Shown: one piece after another, positions 23,480 through 31,900 of the stretch
Layout: each line of letters opens with the position of its first letter
Position numbering within the stretch: position 1 is the first letter of the stretch
From: Pollenia angustigena
Lineage: Eukaryota > Arthropoda > Insecta > Diptera > Polleniidae
NCBI GenBank assembly: GCA_930367215.1
Contig: OV884060.1
Coordinates: 181,733,253-181,797,252 of the forward strand
DNA: 64,000 nt
Direction of reading: 5' to 3'
Program-made: the position numbers and the translations under genes
The notes under the pieces: generated by a model
Databases searched by the model: none
Told to the model about the DNA's origin: nothing
What the model saw: the letters and a program-made list of their open reading frames with translations, nothing else

Positions 23480-24060
23480 CGGCAGCATATAAGCGTGCAT
23501 TTTCTGATGGTATTGACAAGTTTTTAAAAGATATAAGAAACCACTTCTGCAAAAGTTCTATATAGTAGAACATACGACTCAATTCAAGATTATTTGGAAC
23601 GAATTCATAATATTTTTAAATATTCGTCAGCAAGATGGTTGTCACGTCGAGAAGTAAACAACTGAATTTTGGAACCGTGGGAGTCACTCCATTATTATTT
23701 TACTGCGTATTATTTTGAAGGAGATTTTACAAGCGCTAAATTAAATTTTATTTTATTCGGACTTTCTACTCCTTTCCTGTTTCTGCAGTACATATTGAAA
23801 ATTGTAAACACAATAAATTTGGAAATGCAATCGGAAGATGCTCGAATGTACATATTTTTAGAACGCTTAAAAATTTTATTTTCGTTTAAAATTCGAGATT
23901 GCATTTTGAGAAATACATATTCGTCAATTTTCCACAAAATACGATAAATTCTAAAAATTTTATGAAAACGCTCTTTGGCGGCAATCAAACATAAATGGAT
24001 TTATCGACACTTAAAACCGCATGATACAGGTTTGGCTATTCTTTTCATGAATATTTTGGA
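23480..24060 (+). pseudogene. hAT-type transposase fragment
   Basis: One frame reads FKYSSARWLSRRE near 23620, matching the RWLSR segment conserved in the catalytic core of many hAT transposases. It is followed by EPWESLHYYFTAYYFEGDFT and LFLQYILKIVNTINLEMQSE, with spacing as in the insertion domain of that family. Stops and shifts interrupt it, and no ends of the element were found. Confidence 0.65.
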
Positions 24061-24693
24061 AAACTAACTATTTCGAAAAATCCGGGGCTCGAAATTATTT
24101 TTTGACCTATGGTTTTTTTGGCAAAGTTTCTTTGAATGACTTATAGAACAACGACTTATAGTAACTAACAAAAATATAATTTTACAGGAGAAGCAAAAAA
24201 CTTTATAAAATGAAAACTATGTATAACAATGTCAGAAAACCTTCATTGATAAGTAGTAGTAATTTTGCATTTATAACACAAACACTCTTGTAGTTAAGTT
24301 CCTTTTGTTTTTTTGGTAATAGAAGCGTAATTTTTGGTCGCAAAAGTGTAAAATTTTGTCAATACATGTAATTTCAGTCCCATTCATAATAACCAATCAA
24401 AAACACGATTTTGAATTTTTTGTTAGTTACGCCTTTTTGCATTTTAGCTAACGATATAATAATCATGTATTTTTTGCTATCTATTCTTTACATGTACAAA
24501 TGAATTTTAAGTACCTTTTGTTTTTGTTGTATTAAAGTTTTGTTTTTAAAAATAAAAAAGTTCGTTGGTACGCTATTGGTTTTCTCATTTATCATCCCTG
24601 GTGTGAACCCAGACTATGCTTCTGATTCTACTATAAGTTGTTTTAAACTAATTTAATAACACTTCACAAAATAAAATATAAAATAAAAACATA
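24061..24693. other. no gene; isolated MITE end at 24601-24615
   Basis: AT-rich. GTGTGAACCCAGACT is the inverse of the AGTCTGGGTTCACAC family terminus. The last five bases (ACATA, 24689-24693) are the left target duplication of the BEL element. Confidence 0.6.
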
Positions 24694-25206
24694 TGTTGGC
24701 GTCTGGCTGGTGTAAACCGGGCGTTATGTTTCCCACTATTTTGACCGTGTGCAACGGGACTACATGTGGTGGTGACATCTGGCAACACCTCATGCGATAT
24801 GTGGCTCAGCTGTGCTTTAACGTCACCTGTAGAATCAATTCGCTTTTTTTAATTGCAAAATAAAACTTCAACCAGCCAGACGCCGGCAGAAAATACATAA
24901 ATACAAATTATTAAATAAATTGTGAACTGGGCCAAAGTAAAAATAAAATAAAGAATTAAATTTAAATAATTGGAAAATTAAAAGAAAGTGCTTTGTTATT
25001 TAATATAAAAGAGCCACAAGCTAAAGTGCCATTGAGCCACAAAAAATAAGGGTGGGTTTTTCTAGTGCGTGAAGTGAGTGAGTGTGTGTGCGCCAGCCGC
25101 TAACTGACCTCTCTCAACAAACCACTTCAGTGAGATTTCTGGCCACTTTGTAATTCCGGACAACGTACCCAAGCTACAGGTAACCAGCCCCAATCATACC
25201 CCAACA
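24694..25206 (+). repeat. BEL/Pao 5' LTR
   Basis: TG...CA ends, 513 bp. It should contain the promoter and polyadenylation signals. Its partner at 34529-35041 differs at about two positions. Confidence 0.96.
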
Positions 25207-25209
25207 TTT

Positions 25210-25226
25210 TGGTCCTTCTCCCGGGA
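25210..25226 (+). other. BEL/Pao primer binding site (tentative)
   Basis: Three bases after the LTR comes TGGTCCTTC followed by TCCCGGGA. TGG is expected opposite a tRNA CCA end, and the first nine bases fit a tRNA ending GAAGGACCA, such as tRNA-Tyr. The rest does not match that tRNA, so the primer is uncertain. Confidence 0.4.
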
Positions 25227-25355
25227 AGAGAATAATAAGGTACGTACTCTGTGGAATTTGGAAATTATATATATATTGTGTCGCGAGAAATTGAGGTTAC
25301 GTCGCGCCAAAAATAAGACCATAAAATTTTAAGAGCCATCTTTTTTTACTCGCCG

Positions 25356-25394
25356 CACAGTAGCGCCCGTAGAGCAAACGAGGTTGCAAAAATC
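25356..25394 (+). repeat. Transib left terminal repeat (RSS-like, 23-bp spacer)
   Basis: Heptamer CACAGTA at 25356-25362, spacer of exactly 23 bp, nonamer GCAAAAATC at 25386-25394. Vertebrate recombination signals have CACAGTG, 12 or 23 bp, ACAAAAACC. This end differs from the canonical heptamer at the last base. Confidence 0.9.
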
Positions 25395-25987
25395 AAAATT
25401 TTCATGAGCACCGACGAAGTTTTGAATAAACTCATGTTATAGGAAACTTTTCAACGATTTCAAATCTGCCACTCTTAATAATATCACATTTTTAGTTTAG
25501 AAGATATAGCCGTTCAAAGTTGTCCGACTTTCGGTTTTCAAAAAAACACACAATTTTTAGTAAATTTGTTGCGATTTCAGGTGTAATATCACGAAAAATA
25601 GGTAACGAATCGCCTTATTTTTTGTTTGTATTGATTGATGCATTTATTAAATGTGTAATGATAAAAAAAAAATGAACTGTTTGCTTTGTGTTTCTCCTGG
25701 TAAATCACTATTTAAAAACTATCCGTTTTTTCACTATTTTTCAACTTTGACGGAAAATAACAAAAATCTATATTTTTCTATATTTGCAAAATCTGTTCTT
25801 TGATTATTTCTTTACATAATTCAAAAATTTTATCTGCCCGTACGTGCCCGTTTGGCTTCTAGAGGTAAAAAAGGTTAAAAAGACATGGTTGCAGAAATTG
25901 TATGACAGTAGTTTGATCTAAAATCTAAAAAAACTACTCATTGAAATTAGCAGGTACGTACCTCACTTAAACAATACTTTGGCGTAC

Positions 25988-26284
25988 AAATGGTCAAGAA
26001 CAATATTGACTACAGGTAGGCACAAATCTTATTTGGACACGTGCATAATATCAAAATTGCATTATTCAGCCTAATTCCATTTGTATGCAGGGAACAGGTA
26101 AATTTTTCGGCATGGTAGCATAAGCCTATATATTGCAAATGGTCAAGAACAATATTGACTACAGGTAGGCACAAATCTTATTTGGACACGTGCATAATAT
26201 AAAAATGCATTATTCAGCCTAAATCCATATGTATGTAGGGAACAGGTACATTTTTCGGCATGGTAGCATAAGCCTATATATTGC
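25988..26284 (+). repeat. tandem duplication, 2 x 149 bp, in the Transib leader
   Basis: AAATGGTCAAGAACAATATT begins each unit (25988 and 26137). The copies differ at a few positions. They lie between the left terminus and the transposase ATG, where promoter or 5' UTR sequence is expected. Confidence 0.9.
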
Positions 26285-26371
26285 AAAATAAGCATAATGC
26301 CTGGATTAGTCTACGACTGAAAGTTGGCGCAACAATTACTGAAACCATTAAACAATTTAAGTACTGAAAAC

Positions 26372-28375
26372 ATGGCGTTGAACAATTTTAAATTATTTGA
26401 ACTGTTTAGAAAGTCAACCACACCAAATTTTTTCACGGAAGCTGCTTTAGAAGAACTTGATAGCTTATACGGAAATATTGAGAGAAGCGAAATTATAAAA
26501 AATAATTTTTATCTGATATATGCAAATATTAAGGCAAAATGGGTGAAATCTAATCGAACCATTCAGAACTTCAACTCCAAATACGAGGACTGGCTTAATG
26601 AAGATACCATCCTGGATATATTGGCAGTAGATAAACCCACCACATCAACCAGAGGAGCAAAAGGAAGGCCAAAAAAAAGTATTGAGGAGTGTTCAATTTT
26701 CACAAGAAAGAGGAAACTTGCCGATGCCACCAATGACTTGACCACGAAGCAATTATCGGAAGCGCTGTCTATTAAATTTACAAAGGATAGTGAAAGAGTT
26801 AGGTCGCACATAACCAAATCTGTTGCTGATGCAAGCCCACTGCGACTAAAAAGGATTAAGGAAAGCATTCCCACGCCCACAAACGCACACATTAAAAAGT
26901 ATGGTTCCGAAGAAGCCTTGGCCTTGTTTATGGACTTAGAACTTTCCAAAGAGAAATATGAGAAACTACGGGCATCTTTAACGCGACACGGCGCTGACGT
27001 TTTACCCGGATACAAGCATATTACGCAAGCCAAAATAAATTCACGACCACTGCATACGGAATTTACGGAAGTCTCTGCGAAAGCCAATCTGCAGGATCTC
27101 ATGGGCCATACAGCAAAACGGTTGTTGGAGAGTCTTCCTGAAAATGAGGTGAAAATTCTTCCTGAGAAGTTGACATTGATCAGCAAATGGGGCTGCGATG
27201 GATCATCCGGACAAAGCGTTTATAAGCAAAGGATATCTTCCGATGACGCTACAATATCGGACGGAAATATGTTTATGGCATCTGTTGTTCCTTTGCGGCT
27301 TAAATCGGATGTTTCCCTTCACTGGAAAAATCCACGTCCGTCATCAGTGCATTATTGCCGACCAATAATGTTTCAGTTTGCAAGGGAATCGGCAGAACTC
27401 ATAAGGACCACGGTGAAGGACATTGAAGAACAAATAAGCAAGATTAAGCCTACAAAGCTGCAAATTGGAGAAGGAAAATATATTGAATGCAATTACGAGT
27501 TCCATCTGACCATGGTTGACGGAAAAGTCGTAAACGAACTGACAGGAACAACCTCAACAATGTCATGCCCGATTTGCAAAAAGAGTCAGAAGAACTTTGG
27601 TAATTTAAACGATTCTACAAATGAGGAGAATTACGAATATGGAATGTCACCATTGCACGCAAGGATAAGGTGTATGGAATTCTTGCTAAAACTGGCGTAT
27701 ACCCTACCACAAGAGGAGGAAAACTTCGATGAAAATACATCAATAAAGGATAAGGAAAAGATCAGAAAGAAGCAAATACAGGATGCTTTTTTTAAACAAG
27801 TTGGACTAAAAGTAGACTGTCCCAAGCACGGATACGGTAACTCAAACGATGGAAACACTTCTAGGAGATTTTTTGAAAATGATGAGGCAGTAACTAGAAT
27901 CACTGGAATTGACAATCAAATCGTGAAAAGATTGGGAACGATCTTGGATGTTTTAAACTGCAAAGAAAATGTCAATTCTACAAAATATGGAGAATATGCG
28001 TCGAAAACTGCATCTCTTTTAGCAGAAATGTATCCACAGAAGAAGTTGACCCCGACCGTCCATAAAATATTGGCGCATGGCAAAGATATAATTGAGTACC
28101 AGTCTTTGCCAATTGGAGAGCTTTCTGAAGAAGCACAGGAGTCTCTTAACAAATTTTATAAAAAATATAGATTGCAGAACACATTCAAAGCATCAAGGGT
28201 AAGGCAAAATGAGGACCTCTTCAACATGTTGGCAGCATCTTCCGATCCACTTATATCTTCCCTGCGGCATGTGAAGTCACGAATAGAGTTAGAAAATAAT
28301 TATAGTTTAGAAATGGTTAGTCTTTTAGATATACCTTCTCTTACGAACTGTGATGAATATTTTACAGAAAATTGA
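26372..28375 (+). CDS. Transib/RAG1-core-like transposase, 667 aa
   Basis: Would cut at the CACAGTG ends and insert the element by DDE chemistry in the nucleus. The first ATG (26372, context AACATGG) gives 667 residues. The frame is open 48 bases further up, but that start would be TTG. An N-terminal basic patch (GRPKKS) is followed by GCDGSSGQSVYKQ (D276), which matches the first catalytic Asp region of RAG1. Then come LTMVDGKVVNE (D383), a CPIC zinc pair (399-402), and VHKILAHGKDIIE (H564, H569), paralleling the zinc-binding histidines of RAG1. Last is SEEAQESLNKFYKKYR, where E590 aligns with the catalytic Glu. No stops. AATAAA follows the stop codon. Which Asp is the second catalytic residue is not certain. 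Confidence 0.9.
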   Translation: MALNNFKLFELFRKSTTPNFFTEAALEELDSLYGNIERSEIIKNNFYLIYANIKAKWVKSNRTIQNFNSKYEDWLNEDTILDILAVDKPTTSTRGAKGRPKKSIEECSIFTRKRKLADATNDLTTKQLSEALSIKFTKDSERVRSHITKSVADASPLRLKRIKESIPTPTNAHIKKYGSEEALALFMDLELSKEKYEKLRASLTRHGADVLPGYKHITQAKINSRPLHTEFTEVSAKANLQDLMGHTAKRLLESLPENEVKILPEKLTLISKWGCDGSSGQSVYKQRISSDDATISDGNMFMASVVPLRLKSDVSLHWKNPRPSSVHYCRPIMFQFARESAELIRTTVKDIEEQISKIKPTKLQIGEGKYIECNYEFHLTMVDGKVVNELTGTTSTMSCPICKKSQKNFGNLNDSTNEENYEYGMSPLHARIRCMEFLLKLAYTLPQEEENFDENTSIKDKEKIRKKQIQDAFFKQVGLKVDCPKHGYGNSNDGNTSRRFFENDEAVTRITGIDNQIVKRLGTILDVLNCKENVNSTKYGEYASKTASLLAEMYPQKKLTPTVHKILAHGKDIIEYQSLPIGELSEEAQESLNKFYKKYRLQNTFKASRVRQNEDLFNMLAASSDPLISSLRHVKSRIELENNYSLEMVSLLDIPSLTNCDEYFTEN

Positions 28376-28656
28376 AAAAATAAATTTAAAAAAAAATAAT
28401 TTTTTTTTTAATTTGTTGGGTAATAATTTAAAACATAAAAACCTAAAGAAAAAAAATAAAAACAATCTAAAAATGTAAAAATAATTTTTTTTAGTTACCA
28501 TAAAATTGATTTTTCTACTAATTTTAACTTTGATAACCCATAATTAGGCCCCTACAGAGCGTAGCACCCTTTCCAAACGCTCATTTCATAGGCTGAACAG
28601 TTATCTATCATATGCTGTTTAAACTGTTCAATTATCTTATTCGGTTCAAAAGATAT

Positions 28657-28694
28657 GATTTTTGCAACGAAAAAACTCAAATGGCGCCACTGTG
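28657..28694 (-). repeat. Transib right terminal repeat (RSS-like, 22-bp spacer)
   Basis: Read inward on the minus strand: heptamer CACAGTG (28694-28688, identical to the V(D)J consensus), 22-bp spacer, nonamer GCAAAAATC (28665-28657). GGCGCC follows the heptamer here and GCGCC in the left end. Confidence 0.9.
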
Positions 28695-28958
28695 CGCCGG
28701 TTCTACCCGTTACTCGTCGAATTGTTGTTATTTATTTTGTAGCCCAATAAATATTAGCAGCAATTGGTGTTAATTTATAAAATAAAAGGAAAAAGTACAA
28801 CAAAAATTTTTTTTTGCCTTAATTTGTTTTATTTTCATAAATAAAAGGAAAAGTGTTGCCAGCGCGTAAATTTTTTTTCAATTAAATTTTTGCTGGGAAT
28901 TAATTTTTTGTTGCTCTTAAGACAACTCGACTATTTTGTTCGATTTTTAAAATAAAAA

Positions 28959-31900
28959 ATGTCTACATTTGAAAAATTTATTGAGGCTGCAGATGAGATA
29001 ACGAACATGGAGGTTATGTTGAAAGAAGAAGATTTTTCAACGTATACCAATATTGCGTTCGAGTTCGAGAAAAACGAGTTAGATAAAAGTTGGGAGAAAT
29101 TTAAGAAAATTTATGGCGAGTGTTCCGGGGACACTATAGAGGAAAAAAAGGAATTATTAGCGGTCAAGACAAAATTTCCTCTAGTGCGAAAAACATATAT
29201 AAAATGTTTAAATATTTTGGCGAATGCAAAACAGGTAGAAGACGATGAGAAACAAAAAAGTAAGGAAGCAGTGGCTCCCAATCTTTGTTCAATACCTGTA
29301 CCCCCTTGTGATACTGGCGTTTTTCATGGCGATTACGTTTCTTGGCCCACCTTCAGGGACATGTTTACGGCAATCTACATAAACAATTCTAGACTTAGCC
29401 CTGTAGAAAAATTATTTTATTTATTTCAAAAGACAGACAGTGAGGCCCGGGATATTAATAGAAATATTTCATTGACAGCTGAAAATTTTGAAATTGCGTG
29501 GGGAAATTTAAAATCTCAATATGAGAATAAAAGAGTTTTAATAAATAGTCAGCTTAAGACTTTGTTTTATTTGGCTCCATGTCAACGAGAAACGGCTGCG
29601 GAAATAAAAAGGCTCCAAAGGGAGATTAATAATTGTATTTCGGTGGTAAAATTATATAAAGTAGATATTGCCTCATGGGATCCAATTTTTGTTTTTCAAT
29701 GTTCGTCTCGGCTCTCAGAAAATACTTTGCATCTGTGGGAGCAATCGGTAAAAAATAAAACAGAGGTTCCCAAATGGGAAGAATTAAATAATTTTCTGAC
29801 CGATAGATTTCATGCCCTGGAAAGTGTTTCTGACATAATAGTAGCGAACAATATAGCTGCCAGTGGTTCCCAAGCAGGCCCTTCAAATAATAACAATGGT
29901 TCTACAAAAGCTAAGCAGTTTAAGTCTCATCACACAAAAGTTGACTCTAGCACATGTAAATTATGTAAGGAAAATTATAAGATTAGTGTTTGTAATAAAT
30001 TTTTGAGCATGGATTACAAAAATCGTGTTTCAACGTTAAAAAGATTTCGTTTTTGTTTTAATTGTCTTACTATGGGGCATTTGTATGGAGATTGCAGTAG
30101 TCCTAATGGTTGTTCTAAATGCAATAGAAAACACCATACGCTAATACATAAAGAAATAGTAAGAAATAACAATAATAATCAAAGCCAAGCAAACACTAAT
30201 TCTCAAGCTCAGAGTCAAAATACGCAAAGTCAAATACAGTCCACTAATGTTGCCGGCCCTTCTAGCGTAGTTCAATCGCATCATACCTCTGTTGCAAAAA
30301 AGGTTATGTTAGCCACAGCCTGGGTTAACATTATAAGTTTTGGTTCCTGTTACAAGGTTCGTGCCCTGATAGATCCATGTTCGGATGAAAGTTTTGTTTC
30401 AGAAAAGATACAAAAATTATTAAAGTTGCCAACTAATCCAGTTTCTGCAGAAGTCTCAGGTTTAGGCGGAGAGATAATTAGTTCGTCTTCGAAAATGGCA
30501 GTTTTTACTATTGTTTCTCTTTTCGATCAGAACGTGGCTCTAAATATTCAGGCCCTTGTTGTCCCTCGAGTAACGGGTAGTATTCCAACACATTCATTTT
30601 TGCCTCAAAAAGAGATTGAGCTGCCCAAATTGTGTTATGCTGATCCGAAGTTTTATGAAAGCAGTGAGATTGATTTATTGTTAGGAGGTGACCTTTATCC
30701 TTCTATTCTTCGTGGTGGAGTAAAGCATGGTGTTTTTGAATCGTTAGTGGCTCAAGAAACCATTTTTGGTTGGATAGTTACAGGTCCAACGCATGCTAGA
30801 GTTTCCCCTCGAATACTTAGAGTGTCTCATATGACAAAAGTTGCAATTGATGACCAATTATCGAAGTTTTGGGAGTTAGAAGAGGTGTCTCAGAGACGTA
30901 TTTTATCAGAAGAGGATAAAAAATGTGAGGAGATCTACAATTCTACTACCACTAGAAACTCTGAAGGGAGATATACTGTGAGTCTGCCCTTTAAAAATAG
31001 TTTGCTGTCGCTAGGTCCCAATAGGCATACAGCTGTTTGTCAATTTCTGAGAAATGAAAAATCTTTGATGCGCAACGCTGAGCGTAAGGCCCAGTACGAT
31101 GAGGTCCTAAAAGAATATTTAACCCTAGGGCATATGGAAAAAGCAGAAAATGCTAGAGGTGACCCTGGTTATTATTTACCCCATCATGGCGTTTTTAAGC
31201 CTGAAAGTACAACTACGAAATTGAGGGTAGTTTTTAATGCCTCAAGTCCTTCGGCAAATGGCAGAAGTTTAAATGATTTGTTGTACACTGGCCCTATTTT
31301 GCAAGCTGAAATAGTAAATCTGATTTTGAGATGGCGATTTTTTCAGTTTATATTTAATGCGGACATTTCAAAAATGTACCGGCAGATTTTTGTGACTCCC
31401 ACACATAGGCCATTCCAGAAAATGGTGTTTCGTAGCAGTGATAGTGCAGAACTTACTGATTACCAACTGAAAACGGTGACTTTTGGTGTAAATTGTGCCC
31501 CATATTTAGCCCTTAGAACCATTCTACAGTTGGCGAGTGATGAAGAGCGACGTTTTCCGTTAGGCGCTAGAATCCTGCGAGAAAATATGTACGTGGACGA
31601 TGCCCTAGTTGGTGCCCATTCAGTTGCTGATGCTTTGGTGGCACGTGAGGAATTAATTGCCATTTTGGATATGGGGGGATTTGAGCTCAGAAAATGGACC
31701 TCGAATTCTGAAGAAATTTTGAAAAATTTGCCCCATGATCACCTGCTTAATTCTTCATTTTTGTCGCTCGATGAAAAAAGCACAACAAAAACGTTAGGGA
31801 TTCGCTGGAATGCGGCAGAAGATGTATTTTTCTTTGTTGGTGAAAAGATAACACTAAAAGCCTCATATACTAAAAGAGAGGTTCTTTCTACCATTGCTCG

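Larger units (their letters stand above)
25356..28694 (+). mobile_element. complete Transib-family (RAG1-like) DNA transposon
   Basis: A 3,339-bp unit with 5' CACAGTA and inverted 3' CACAGTG termini, flanked by a perfect GC-rich 5-bp duplication CGCCG (25351-25355, 28695-28699), the target size and composition known for Transib. Each end has a heptamer, a 22/23-bp spacer and the nonamer GCAAAAATC. It carries one uninterrupted transposase ORF (26372-28375) in the same orientation as the host BEL element, inside whose leader it lies. Everything needed for an autonomous copy appears present. Confidence 0.95.

Noticed and set aside
24601..24615. Right end of one giant element running from 20603 to 24615
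   Set aside because: The end sequence fits, but a closer matching inverse arm exists at 21590-21606, so a solo MITE end is more likely.
25988..26284. CRISPR or satellite interpretation of the 149-bp repeat
   Set aside because: Only two copies in tandem without spacers. A simple duplication explains it.
26324..26371. Sixteen extra N-terminal residues on the Transib transposase
   Set aside because: That reading begins with TTG. The first ATG, in good context, is at 26372.
26563..28152. Minus-strand ORFs opposite the Transib transposase (207, 94 and 78 aa)
   Set aside because: They are antisense to a recognised coding sequence and match no family.
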